From Desulfobacterales bacterium (lineage in GTDB: Bacteria > Desulfobacterota > Desulfobacteria > Desulfobacterales > JASJAZ01): a stretch of 56,710 nucleotides of DNA. Where the stretch lies: NCBI GenBank assembly GCA_030066785.1, contig JASJAZ010000006.1, positions 67,504 through 124,213 of the forward strand, written 5' to 3'. Below the pieces are notes generated by a model. That model saw nothing but the letters and a program-made list of their open reading frames with translations, ran no database searches and was not told the DNA's origin. The position numbers were made by a program, and so were the translations under genes. Below are positions 43,320 through 52,671 of this stretch, piece after piece (position 1 is the first letter of the stretch; each line of letters begins with the position of its first letter).

Positions 43320-45278
43320 ATGTATTTTAAAGACAACGTTATTGATATTGTCAGTGAAATTGGCGGCATCCATGATATTGCTTCTGCAAATGAAATCTTT
43401 AAAACCAAAATGAATACAACCCATCTGGAAAGAATATCCAAGATAAAAAATGAAAAAGCCTTAATTAAGATTGCCAATGCCGTAAAGATGTGTAACCCCC
43501 AAGAGGTGTTTATCAATACCGGCTCGGAAGAGGATCGCCAATTCATCCGTCAACTGGCATTAGAGAAAGGTGAAGAGAAAACCCTGCCCATGGAGGGCCA
43601 CACCATCCACTATGATTTGAAAGAAGAACAGGGCCGCATTATCGATCGCACCTTTTATATTTATTTAGAAGGTGAAGAGGTCAGCTCCCTGGCCAATAAA
43701 GTCGAAAGGTCCGTAGCACTTGAAGACATCCGTGAAAAAATGGCGGATATAATGCATGAAAAAATCATGATGGTCGGATTCTACATCCGGGGGCCGATTG
43801 GGTCTCCCGCATCAAACCCGGCGCTTGAGATTACCAGTTCGGCCTACGTTATGCATAGCGCTGAAATTCTGTATCGTAATTGCTATACGGCATTTGACGG
43901 CGAAGTAGATCGCATGGGACACTTTTATGCCAATATTCATAGTGAAGGTTTGAATCGACCGGAAGATTTACCCAATGCAAGAGTCTACATGTGCCGCACC
44001 CACCAGACGACCTACAGTGTAAATTGTACCTATGCCGGCAATACGCTATTAATGAAAAAGGGTAATCATCGATTTTCAGTCGACCGCGCTGTGTACGAAA
44101 ACCGGGGCAAAGAGTTGGCCGAACATATGTTTATTACTGGAATCGATGGGCCTGATGGACGTATCACAGGATTTGCCGGTGCGGCCCCCAGCGGCTGCGG
44201 CAAAACGACAACAGCCATGGCGGGCAACCTCTTCATCGGAGATGATCTGGCCCAGATGTGGCGTGCTGAAGATGGCAGTATCCGCTCCATCAATCCCGAA
44301 TGCGGCATTTTCGGCATCATTGAAGATGTCAACAGGGAAGGTGATCCCAAACTGATGGCGTGTTTACGGCACCCGGGAACGGAAGTCATCTGGTCCAATG
44401 TATTAATTGATGAAAACGGCGTGCCGCATTGGACCGGAAATGGCGAAGAACCGCCTAAAAAGGGATTCAATTTCCAGGGGCTATGGGAACAAGGCATGGT
44501 CGACGAAAATGGCAAAGAAGTACCAATATCACATCCCAATGCCCGCTGCACACTCAGCTCATCTGCGTTGGCCAACTATTCTGAAAAGGCTGAAGATCCC
44601 AACGGGATTGAAACCCGGGTGATCACCTATAGTGGCCGCGACAGTGATACCATGCCACCGGTGTGGGTGGCTAAAAGCCCGGAACAGGGCGTAGTTATAG
44701 GCGCCTGCATCGTTTCAGCAGCCACCGCCAGCGAAGTGGGCGCTACCGGAGTGCGGCGCGCCCCATGGGCCAATGCCCCCTTTACGCCGGGCTCACTGGC
44801 CGATTACATGGATGCCCAGTTTAAATTTTTTGGCCATCCCGCTATCGATAAAGCCAAGCAACCAATCCTTGCTGGACTGAATTACTTTTTGACCGATGAA
44901 GCCCGAGGCGGCACATTACCCAAATTGATCGGTGAAAAGCGGGACGTAAAGGTTTGGATGGCCTGGTTGGAAAGAAGAACCCATCATGAAGTGGCGGCCA
45001 TTGATTCACCGATTGGTTATTTGCCCAAATACGGTGATCTAAAGGATCTGTTTAAAACCATTATCAATAAAGAATATCCTGAAGAACTCTATGTTAAACA
45101 GTTTTCATTATACATTGATAATATCGTTGCGCGCATCGATCTGCAAAAAGAAGCCTATGGCAAAGAAAAAAATACGCCGGCAACCCTTTTTAAGGTTCTT
45201 GATGTCCAGCGTACCGGGTTAATAAAATTAAAAAACAAATTCGGCCCCATTATAAAGCCGCACGATATTGAAAATTAA
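43320..45278 (+). CDS. pckG: Phosphoenolpyruvate carboxykinase, GTP-type, divergent subfamily
   Basis: This 652-residue enzyme interconverts oxaloacetate and PEP. The P-loop APSGCGKTTTAM keeps the cysteine characteristic of GTP-dependent enzymes (Cys293, with Lys295). SINPECGIFGIIEDVN matches the NPExGFFGVAPGT metal/substrate region only loosely, and GLNYFLTDEARGG replaces the usual NWFRKD nucleotide-binding motif. It is therefore an outlying branch, and its nucleotide preference should not be assumed. Length suits the GTP family (ATP enzymes are about 530, PPi enzymes about 1100). AAGGGG lies about 9 bases before the ATG. In an acetate- or CO2-using anaerobe it would serve gluconeogenesis. 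Confidence 0.85.
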   Translation: MYFKDNVIDIVSEIGGIHDIASANEIFKTKMNTTHLERISKIKNEKALIKIANAVKMCNPQEVFINTGSEEDRQFIRQLALEKGEEKTLPMEGHTIHYDLKEEQGRIIDRTFYIYLEGEEVSSLANKVERSVALEDIREKMADIMHEKIMMVGFYIRGPIGSPASNPALEITSSAYVMHSAEILYRNCYTAFDGEVDRMGHFYANIHSEGLNRPEDLPNARVYMCRTHQTTYSVNCTYAGNTLLMKKGNHRFSVDRAVYENRGKELAEHMFITGIDGPDGRITGFAGAAPSGCGKTTTAMAGNLFIGDDLAQMWRAEDGSIRSINPECGIFGIIEDVNREGDPKLMACLRHPGTEVIWSNVLIDENGVPHWTGNGEEPPKKGFNFQGLWEQGMVDENGKEVPISHPNARCTLSSSALANYSEKAEDPNGIETRVITYSGRDSDTMPPVWVAKSPEQGVVIGACIVSAATASEVGATGVRRAPWANAPFTPGSLADYMDAQFKFFGHPAIDKAKQPILAGLNYFLTDEARGGTLPKLIGEKRDVKVWMAWLERRTHHEVAAIDSPIGYLPKYGDLKDLFKTIINKEYPEELYVKQFSLYIDNIVARIDLQKEAYGKEKNTPATLFKVLDVQRTGLIKLKNKFGPIIKPHDIEN

Positions 45279-45372
45279 TGTTTAAAGCTATTTTCATTAT
45301 TTGGCTCCCCTGGGCCACAAATCCTGAAATCAAATTTATCGAATGTTAACGCTGTGGCTGCTGATGTGATTT

Positions 45373-46623
45373 GTGAAAACCGCCGATAACCAATCGATCT
45401 TTAAAGTCCTTTTTAGCGGCCGAATGTTGGTCGCCTTTATAATGGGCTTTGCTTGCGGTCTGCCGCTTCTACTGACCATTTCAGTTTTGCAGGCTTGGAT
45501 GAAAGAAGCCGGTGTCGATTTAACCGTCATCGGTATGATGGCATTGGTGGGGCTTCCGTATACGCTGAAATTTTTATGGTCGCCGATTCTGGATCGATTT
45601 ACCTTGCCATTTTTGGGTCGACGTCGGGGATGGTTGTTGGTTGTGCAACTGACTCTAATGGCTTCGATTGTATTTCTGGGATTCACAAATCCTGTCGCAA
45701 ATCCTTGGCTGGTTGCCTTTGCCGCTTTCCTGGTCACATTTTTCAGTGCTTCCCAAGATATTATTGTCGATGCGTATCGACGGGAGGATTTAGCAGATGA
45801 AGAACTAGGTTTAGGATCTTCGCTGTATGTCAATGGCTATCGAATCGGTATGCTGCTGGCCTCTGGCGGTGGATTAATAATGGCTGATCATATGCCCTTT
45901 TCCATGGTCTATCTTATTATGGCGGCTTGTTTGCTGCCGGGTGTCATTACAACCCTTCTAGCGCCGGAACCGGATGTTACGGCAGGCACACCGCGAACCC
46001 TGAAAGAGGCCGTATTACATCCGCTGATTGAGTATTTTAGCAGATCCGGTGCTTTGTGGATGCTTGCCTTTATTTTATGTTATAAAATTGGCGATACCAT
46101 GGCCAGTGCCATGACAACACCATTTTACCTTGATATCGACTTTACAAAAACAGAGATTGGCGCGGTGGTAAAACTGTTTGGCTTTTGGGCGACCATTGCC
46201 GGCGGTTTTTTAGGCGGTATTATCATGCTTCGCTTAGGTATCAATCGCTGTCTTTGGATTTTCGGTTTTCTGCAAGCGTTATCAACCGCCGGTTTTGCAG
46301 TACTGGCGCACATTGGACACAATATTTCAGCTTTGGCGGCCGTTATCGGATTTGAAAACCTCAGCAGCGGCATGGGTACCGCGGCATTTGTCGCGTTTAT
46401 GGCCAGTATTACCAACAAAAAATTCACGGCCACCCAATACGCATTGTTGACAAGTCTCATGGGAATTCCAAGGGTCATGGCTTCGGCGCCCACCGGATTT
46501 CTGGCTAAAAATTTCGGTTGGGAAGGTTTTTTTATATTTTGCACGTTAATTGCCATACCAGGAATGCTGCTGCTGTTTAAGTTCGCGCCGTGGAATCTAA
46601 AAACACTTCCTCAAACAGCTTAG
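45373..46623 (+). CDS. AmpG-like MFS transporter
   Basis: This 416-residue major facilitator transporter has about 12 hydrophobic helices and the AmpG signatures GFACGLPLLLTISVLQAWMK near the N-terminus and GLPYTLKFLWSPILDRF in the second loop, plus SQDIIVDAYRRE. AmpG imports anhydro-muropeptides from the periplasm for cell-wall recycling. The start is a GTG at 45373 with no strong ribosome binding site. No muropeptide amidase or beta-lactamase gene is nearby, so the substrate is inferred from family only. The DUF6178 gene follows after 36 bases. Confidence 0.82.
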   Translation: MKTADNQSIFKVLFSGRMLVAFIMGFACGLPLLLTISVLQAWMKEAGVDLTVIGMMALVGLPYTLKFLWSPILDRFTLPFLGRRRGWLLVVQLTLMASIVFLGFTNPVANPWLVAFAAFLVTFFSASQDIIVDAYRREDLADEELGLGSSLYVNGYRIGMLLASGGGLIMADHMPFSMVYLIMAACLLPGVITTLLAPEPDVTAGTPRTLKEAVLHPLIEYFSRSGALWMLAFILCYKIGDTMASAMTTPFYLDIDFTKTEIGAVVKLFGFWATIAGGFLGGIIMLRLGINRCLWIFGFLQALSTAGFAVLAHIGHNISALAAVIGFENLSSGMGTAAFVAFMASITNKKFTATQYALLTSLMGIPRVMASAPTGFLAKNFGWEGFFIFCTLIAIPGMLLLFKFAPWNLKTLPQTA

Positions 46624-46659
46624 ATAATATGCGTTTCAATTACGACTGAAAAAAGTTCC

Positions 46660-48384
46660 ATGCCAAAATCAGTACCTGATAAATCACATTCGCAACCGCC
46701 TGAAACGTTTCTCCAGGATCGTCGGCAGATATTAAAGCTGCCGGCCGAACAGGCATTGGCCCACATTCTGGAAGCTCCTGATCCCCAAGCGTTGGTCCAA
46801 TCTTTTCCCGAAGAAGATTTCTACTTTCTCATCCATGATACCGGCATCAACGACAGCTCTCCATTGCTGGCCCTAGCTTCAGAAGATCAGTGCGAATACA
46901 TTCTCGATTTGGAAATTTGGGACCGTGATCGTATTGATATGACCGCTTTGAGTCAATGGATCACGATTCTCATGGATGCAGATCCCAATCGATTTCTCGC
47001 GTGGTTTGCCGACCAAAAAATTGATTGTCTGGACTTTTACCTGTATCGCAACATCGAAGTGGTTATACGCGCACCCGACCAAGACCCTGCCGAAATCGGC
47101 AAAGATTTCTTTACCCTAGACGACGCCTTTTACATCCGTATTATTGAAGACCCTTTGGAACCGAATGCACCACCAGACGCAAAAAAAAGACGCCATGGTT
47201 TTATTAAAACCCTGCTGGAACGCCTAGCAAACTATGACCATATCTATTATCAATATATCCTCCTTGAAACGGCGGCTGTCCTGCCGGCCGAATCGGAAGA
47301 AGAAGCGTATCGACTGCGCAATATACGCTTGGCTGAAAAGGGTTTTTTACCGTTTGAGGAAGCGGTGGGCATTTATCAGCCAATGTCTTTAGAAAAAATG
47401 AAAGCCCATGTTGTCACTGAAAAAACCAGCCGCCAAAAAGCAGAACCATTGGTGCCGGTGCCACTCTATTCACAAGGTTTATTGGTGGAAGGCACCCTGT
47501 TTACATCCGCTTTAAAAACAATCGAGGATGATTCTGATTTGCACGCGCTGCAAATTGAGTTTGCCTCCTTGGCAAACCAAATCATTGCGGCGGACCGGAA
47601 AATCATAAAGGTTAAATCTGAGTTGCAGGAAGTTGTTAAAAAAGCGTGCGGTTATTTAAGTATCGGCCTCAAGCGCTTGTTGCCCACCGACACCGATTTT
47701 TCTCAACCAGCAGCAGCACTGCTGCTGAAACACCCCCTGCATCAAATTTTCCGTTTGGGATACGGTCAAGTGCTTGAGCTTAAATGGCGCGCTGAAAAAT
47801 GGCGGCGCGTCAGCTGGTTCGAAGCACAAGGTTTGCCGCTGAGTTTTTGGGGAGAAGAATGGCTGGGTGCCATCGGCGGTCTTTTTATCAAAAAACCGCT
47901 ATTTTTTGATAACTACCGCACCGGAAGTCTGTATCGAGAATTTTTTACTGAAACTGACATTGGAGAAATTGAGAATATTTTAGAAGATATTATAGCGTTT
48001 GATAATTTATTATCACATCTCAATTTAAGCCTTGCACCGAAACCTAAGCGCATTATTACTTATAAAAGTATACTATTAACTCTTTTTGCGCGACGGCAGC
48101 TTGGCCTTGATGAAGCAATCGAATCTATCAGATTAAATCAGTTTAAACGCTTTTTCGAAAATTTGTGGATTGAAGGCCAGGAACCGCGTAAAATTAATCC
48201 AGCGCTCAAAGCCACATTTCTTGAATGGTTGAGCGAACGATCTGGCATCGCGCTTCTGAATCTATCCGAAAAATATGCCCAGCCCCTTGAAAAGCTGTTT
48301 ATGGAAATCGAAAATGAATATTTAGCTGTCGCCACCAAAGATCTGGCCCCGCGTCATATCTATCTTTTCTTGGTTGAAAAATAA
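46660..48384 (+). CDS. DUF6178 protein of unknown function
   Basis: This 574-residue cytoplasmic protein has no signal peptide or membrane helix and is rich in acidic and aromatic residues. The opening (ILKLPAEQALAHILEAPDPQ...LVQSFPEEDFYFLIHDTG) is typical of DUF6178, which I know mainly from Desulfobacterota. The protein appears largely helical and I see no catalytic motif. It is 36 bases downstream of the AmpG-like transporter on the same strand, so the two may be cotranscribed. Function unknown. Confidence 0.8.
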   Translation: MPKSVPDKSHSQPPETFLQDRRQILKLPAEQALAHILEAPDPQALVQSFPEEDFYFLIHDTGINDSSPLLALASEDQCEYILDLEIWDRDRIDMTALSQWITILMDADPNRFLAWFADQKIDCLDFYLYRNIEVVIRAPDQDPAEIGKDFFTLDDAFYIRIIEDPLEPNAPPDAKKRRHGFIKTLLERLANYDHIYYQYILLETAAVLPAESEEEAYRLRNIRLAEKGFLPFEEAVGIYQPMSLEKMKAHVVTEKTSRQKAEPLVPVPLYSQGLLVEGTLFTSALKTIEDDSDLHALQIEFASLANQIIAADRKIIKVKSELQEVVKKACGYLSIGLKRLLPTDTDFSQPAAALLLKHPLHQIFRLGYGQVLELKWRAEKWRRVSWFEAQGLPLSFWGEEWLGAIGGLFIKKPLFFDNYRTGSLYREFFTETDIGEIENILEDIIAFDNLLSHLNLSLAPKPKRIITYKSILLTLFARRQLGLDEAIESIRLNQFKRFFENLWIEGQEPRKINPALKATFLEWLSERSGIALLNLSEKYAQPLEKLFMEIENEYLAVATKDLAPRHIYLFLVEK

Positions 48385-48555
48385 TTTTCTTGTGGACAAT
48401 CTATATTGCGTCCGCCGCCGTTTTAAGAATGTGGCTTCTCTGCATCATTTCCTTTTAAAATGAAAAAGCGATCAGCGCCTTCCTTTTCTTGACGCCCCAT
48501 AAAATATCGAAGATTATATTATCGTTTGAAGACAAATCCAATAGTTCTGGATTAA

Positions 48556-50103
48556 TTATGTTGGAATTTTCACGGATGGAAAGCGGGATGCATCGGTATG
48601 CGGCAGGAATTTAGCAGCACTAAACCGGTTCATAAAATCCTGGTTGACGTTGAGTTCCAGATACGTGATGTGATCACGAATCCGCTCAATTTCACCAATA
48701 CTCTCTGTTGACAACAACGCCCGAGCGGCACCCTCCAACGAACTGTTGCCTAATGGTTTATAGCGCGCAAGCGGCAAATCAGGCAACATGCCCAAAGTGA
48801 TCGCCGATCGGGGATTGATAAAAGAACCAAACGTACCCGCCACATAAAAAGAAGCTAAATCGTTTAAAGTGATACCAACCGATTCGGTGATGGTTTCCAA
48901 TATGGTGTACATAGCGGCTTTGGATCGAATTAAACTATCCAAATCCGCTTGGCTAACAGTCAAGCCTTCCCCTGTCGCCATCTTTTTAGCCGGTAAAACC
49001 ATTAAATGATTGATACCATGTCTTTCAGTCAACCGATGGGCACAGGCATCGGGAACCAGCTTACCCTGGATATTGATCATGCCGGCACGAAAAAGCTCTG
49101 CCGCCAGATCGATCAAACCTGATCCGCAAATGCCCCGTGGCGATTCATCATCGATGGTGCCTAAAACAAATTCTTTAGTTTCTCGATTAATCGTTACGTG
49201 GTCAATAACGCCGGAACCGGCCATCATTCCCATGCGCGTTACCCCACCTTCAAGCGCAGGGCCGGCCGCCCCCGCACAGGCGATCAGCCAGTTCTGATTG
49301 CCGACCACGACTTCAGCGTTGGTGCCGACATCCACCAAAATGGCTGTCTCCTCGGAACTATGCAAACCTGCAAACAGAATCCCGGCAATTACATCACCAC
49401 CAAAATAACTGCCAACGTTTGGAAATACAAAAATACGACCGGCAGGATTAATGTTAATGCCAATCTCTTGCGTCCGAATAAGTCCGGGCCGATTCGTCAC
49501 CGGTATATACGGTTCCCGAATGATCCAGCGCGGCTCCAATCCCAAAAAAAGATGCGTCATGGCTGTATTGCCCGCAACACTCATCAGGTATATCTCTTCC
49601 TTGACAAAACCGCTGTCCTTGCACAATCTATCAGTTGCCTGATTGAGTTTATCGATGATCAATCGGTTGAGAGTCTTTAACCCCTCGGCTCCATCGGCAA
49701 AATGGATCCGCTCCAAGATGTCGGGCCCAATGCTGATCTGGGGATTATCAAAAGAGGTTTCACTAATGGCCCGGCCACTTTCCAAATCGATGAGCCGTAA
49801 AACAACCCGTGAGGTTCCCAAATCGATGGCACATCCCAATACTGAGCTTTGTTTGCCAGGCTTTACGAGGTTGATCAAAGCCCACTGACTTCCTTCTTTG
49901 AACAAAACACATTTGGTCGTGAAATCATTTTTTCGCAAATGACGGGGCAAATCTCTGAGGATCGAATAATCGATGGAAAATTCATCGATTTGAAGAATGG
50001 ATCTAACCGCCGCGACCAGACGATCGGCGTCGGCCGTATTGTCTTTTAAAGAGGGCGGTTTTAATTGAACAGCGCGGGTCCAGCCGTTAATCTTTGATTG
50101 CAT
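48556..50103 (-). CDS. ASKHA-domain protein, RACo-like, without ferredoxin domain
   Basis: This 515-residue protein belongs to the DUF4445/ASKHA family of reductive activators of corrinoid proteins (RACo). The actin-like ATP-binding core shows CAIDLGTSRVVLRLID, LVDVGTNAEVVVG and the AGSGVIDHV / GICGSGLIDLAAEL segments. RACo proteins normally carry an N-terminal [2Fe-2S] ferredoxin domain and reach 600 residues or more. Here the first 90 residues have no matching cysteine cluster, so electrons would have to come from another protein. The ATG at 50103 is preferred over the TTG just before it. It is the last gene of the CooC-AcuC-AcuB-PrmA-MBL-sirtuin unit and begins three bases after the sirtuin stop. 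Confidence 0.82.
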   Translation of the reverse strand: MQSKINGWTRAVQLKPPSLKDNTADADRLVAAVRSILQIDEFSIDYSILRDLPRHLRKNDFTTKCVLFKEGSQWALINLVKPGKQSSVLGCAIDLGTSRVVLRLIDLESGRAISETSFDNPQISIGPDILERIHFADGAEGLKTLNRLIIDKLNQATDRLCKDSGFVKEEIYLMSVAGNTAMTHLFLGLEPRWIIREPYIPVTNRPGLIRTQEIGININPAGRIFVFPNVGSYFGGDVIAGILFAGLHSSEETAILVDVGTNAEVVVGNQNWLIACAGAAGPALEGGVTRMGMMAGSGVIDHVTINRETKEFVLGTIDDESPRGICGSGLIDLAAELFRAGMINIQGKLVPDACAHRLTERHGINHLMVLPAKKMATGEGLTVSQADLDSLIRSKAAMYTILETITESVGITLNDLASFYVAGTFGSFINPRSAITLGMLPDLPLARYKPLGNSSLEGAARALLSTESIGEIERIRDHITYLELNVNQDFMNRFSAAKFLPHTDASRFPSVKIPT

Positions 50104-50106
50104 CAA

Positions 50107-50874
50107 TTAGTAAATCGGATCCAGGGTTGATAATTGCCTTTCCACTTCTTCAACTAATCGGTTCATGACGTGACCGGCTTTACCCTCTAGGATACCATTG
50201 CTAATATTATCGGTTAAAGGGGTTCGCTCGGGGTTGATTTCAAAAACCTTTGCATTCGTTTCACGGGCAATCACGGGCATCAAGGCTACCGGCTGGACAA
50301 CCGCCGACGTGCCGATCACCAGCATCACATCACATCGTGTGGCTTCTTGTTGAGAGCGCATCAAGTGCTGTGGTGGAATCGCTTCCCCAAAAAAGATGCA
50401 TTCGGGACGATAAATACCACCACATTGGCAATGGGGGGGGATTGTGGTCAAATCGATGGCGTGTGTTGCTATGCGTTGACGACAGTCCAGGCATCGGTGC
50501 CAGGCGAAATTGCCGTGAAATTCGATGACATCCGTATTTCCGGCCAACTGGTGCAGGCCATCAACATTTTGGGTAATGATTGTTTTTAAGATGCCAAGCT
50601 GTTCCAATCGAGCCAGGCCAAGGTGCGCATCGTTGGGACGGGCCTTATCCACAATGCTTTTCATGTCTTTGAGCAGAACCTGCCAGACTTTCGTGGGATT
50701 GCTCATAAAGGCATCAATATGCGCATATTCCATAGGATCATATTTTTCCCAAATGCCGCCCTTGCCTCTAAAGGGCGGTATACCGGACTCAACCGATATG
50801 CCCGCGCCTGTGAGGGCCACACAATGTTTGGCGCGCATGAGAGCTTCAGCAGTGCTTTTGATAAGTTCTTGCAT
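50107..50874 (-). CDS. NAD-dependent protein deacylase, sirtuin family
   Basis: This 255-residue sirtuin has the NAD-binding GAGISVESGIPPFRG, TQNVDGLH and the catalytic His120 in EFHGN. The structural zinc site is Cys128/Cys131 and Cys149/Cys151. The Tyr-x2-Arg pair that marks desuccinylating CobB enzymes is not visible in VWQVLLKDMKS, so simple deacetylation or another short acyl group is more likely. A run of eight C on the coding strand (50433-50440) lies between the zinc cysteine pairs. The gene sits in a unit with a second, unrelated deacylase. It would remove acyl groups from lysines of metabolic enzymes such as acyl-CoA synthetases; the target is inferred. Confidence 0.93.
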   Translation of the reverse strand: MQELIKSTAEALMRAKHCVALTGAGISVESGIPPFRGKGGIWEKYDPMEYAHIDAFMSNPTKVWQVLLKDMKSIVDKARPNDAHLGLARLEQLGILKTIITQNVDGLHQLAGNTDVIEFHGNFAWHRCLDCRQRIATHAIDLTTIPPHCQCGGIYRPECIFFGEAIPPQHLMRSQQEATRCDVMLVIGTSAVVQPVALMPVIARETNAKVFEINPERTPLTDNISNGILEGKAGHVMNRLVEEVERQLSTLDPIY

Positions 50875-50933
50875 GAATACGGTATTAAAATCGATGAAGG
50901 CTTTGTTGAGAGCTAATAATGAATAGATGCCAG

Positions 50934-51773
50934 TTACAGCTGAAAAGTCATATCAGCGCCGACTGCCGTGACTTGATATTGGTATTTTTGAGCTTCAATT
51001 GTTTTGCGGCAAGCATCGATGATGGCATCCATGGCATCATCGGTGCGATCTTGGTTTATGTGAAACAGTCCCAAATGTTTGACTTCAGCCTTATGGGCAA
51101 GGTCAAGGACGTCTGAATAGTCGGAATGGCCGAATCGTGTTAATTTTTCATACTCTTCGGGCGTGTATTCGCCATCATGAATTAACAGATCCGCCCCCGC
51201 AGAGAATTTTATATACTCATCCACACTGAGCCCACCGGGATGGACATAGCCTAGCTCGTTATCCGTTAAAAAGACAAACGTTTTACCCGCTTCCGTAATT
51301 TTATAACCACTGCCACCGTTTGGATGGCTCAAGGGAATCGGTTCGATGGTGACCGAACCGATTTCAAATTTGTCTCTATGATTTTCTTTGTTTTCAATAT
51401 GCGCTTGGGATTTGGCATACGGCACCGGGTGATACGGTGGGTCCATAACGCGGGTTAGTATTTTTTGAATATAGAAACGGTCAAAAGGGCCCTGGTGCAT
51501 CTGCAAATGGATTTGCGGGTCATATAGCGGCTTGAAAAAAGGGATTCCGATGATGTGGTCCCAATGGGCATGCGTGAATATGAAATGGAAGTGATGACGG
51601 CCTTCTTTTACTAAGTGGTTTCCGAGGCGACGGATTCCCGTACCGGCATCAACAATGATAATATCATCGCTTTGCGTACGAATTTCGAGGCAAGTCGTAT
51701 CACCCCCATATTTGTTATACTCTTGCCCTGAGACTGAAATAGATCCTCTGGAGCCCCAGCATTTGATGATCAT
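50934..51773 (-). CDS. MBL-fold metallo-hydrolase
   Basis: This 279-residue protein has the metallo-beta-lactamase fold with the metal-binding motif THAHWDH (residues about 67-73), further ligands around SHPNGG and FLTDNELGY, and GLFHIN near the end. The opening MIIKCWGSRGSISVSG is typical of the RNase Z/phosphodiesterase-like branch that includes cyclic-nucleotide and PhnP-type enzymes. The substrate is not evident. It is the fifth gene of the seven-gene unit, 31 bases after prmA, with AAAGG ahead of the ATG. Confidence 0.85.
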   Translation of the reverse strand: MIIKCWGSRGSISVSGQEYNKYGGDTTCLEIRTQSDDIIIVDAGTGIRRLGNHLVKEGRHHFHFIFTHAHWDHIIGIPFFKPLYDPQIHLQMHQGPFDRFYIQKILTRVMDPPYHPVPYAKSQAHIENKENHRDKFEIGSVTIEPIPLSHPNGGSGYKITEAGKTFVFLTDNELGYVHPGGLSVDEYIKFSAGADLLIHDGEYTPEEYEKLTRFGHSDYSDVLDLAHKAEVKHLGLFHINQDRTDDAMDAIIDACRKTIEAQKYQYQVTAVGADMTFQL

Positions 51774-51804
51774 GCCAAACCTTTGCTGCTATGAAGTCTT
51801 AGGT

Positions 51805-52671
51805 TCAAGTGATCACACCACAAAACGTATGCCAAATACCATCCCGTTGCCATGTTTTAACCGTCTGAACAGGCAAAGCATCCAATTGTTCACCAATACA
51901 TTTGGCCTCGCTGCGCAGCAGTCCCGAAAGGATAAACCAGCGTTTGGCTAAAAAACCTTCCGAAACAATTAAATGGCGCATAACCTCGTAATGTATATTT
52001 GCTATCACAAGATCAGCCGAATATTCAATAAAATCTTCCGCCCGACCCCGAACAGATAAAATTTTGTTTTCAAGGTAATTCAACCTCACATTGTTGGCCG
52101 CTGTTTTGGCAGCCAACAAATTTAAATCGACAGCCATGCAGCGGCAACCGGTTCGCTTGGACGCTGCAATTGCCAATAAACCCGAACCGGTACCCAAATC
52201 TAATGTTGATTCAATATTGGTTTGGTCGCAGACGATTTCAATGGCTTCAAGGCAATCTCGCGTTGTCGGATGGGTTCCCGCACCAAATACCACCCCGGGA
52301 TCGAGCAGAATCCGCTGGTGTCGATCTGCAGATTGGTTAGGGCCCCACGGGGGCTGAATGGTGAAGCCGCCAATTTGAGTGGTCGCTAACCGCTGACCGT
52401 GCCACTGATCAAAAGGAATACAATATTCATCCAAAAAACGCAGATGCGGTTGTTTTTTTATCAGACGACTAACTTTTGCGCGGGACGGTTGGGAAAAAAA
52501 TATAAAAGAGTAATCATCTTCTTCCCAGTTACCGATATAATTGGCATGCTGAATGTCTCTTTCGGAAGATAGGCGCCCTTGCAGGTAATATATGAACAGC
52601 TGATTGTAAGGCTGATTGGTTGCAAGGTCAGTTTGTTGGTATTGTTGTTGCTGCAATGGACGATACTTCAA
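51805..52671 (-). CDS. prmA: PrmA-like protein lysine methyltransferase (ribosomal protein L11)
   Basis: PrmA trimethylates lysines and the N-terminus of ribosomal protein L11. The 288-residue protein has the family order: an N-terminal substrate domain, the linker IPFDQWHGQ...IQPPW, the PrmA signature DPGVVFGAGTHPTTRDCLEA, SAM motif I LDLGTGSGLLAIAA and the post-II motif LVIANIHYEV, where most PrmA proteins have ANILA. The start is a TTG that overlaps the AcuB stop (TTGA); no earlier or later ATG is plausible. The first 25 residues are glutamine-rich. The substrate could be a protein other than L11, given the variant motif and the neighbours. Confidence 0.85.
   Translation of the reverse strand: MKYRPLQQQQYQQTDLATNQPYNQLFIYYLQGRLSSERDIQHANYIGNWEEDDYSFIFFSQPSRAKVSRLIKKQPHLRFLDEYCIPFDQWHGQRLATTQIGGFTIQPPWGPNQSADRHQRILLDPGVVFGAGTHPTTRDCLEAIEIVCDQTNIESTLDLGTGSGLLAIAASKRTGCRCMAVDLNLLAAKTAANNVRLNYLENKILSVRGRAEDFIEYSADLVIANIHYEVMRHLIVSEGFLAKRWFILSGLLRSEAKCIGEQLDALPVQTVKTWQRDGIWHTFCGVIT

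Noticed and set aside
44066-44575. 169-codon frame antisense to pckG
   Set aside because: Shadow of the pckG coding frame.
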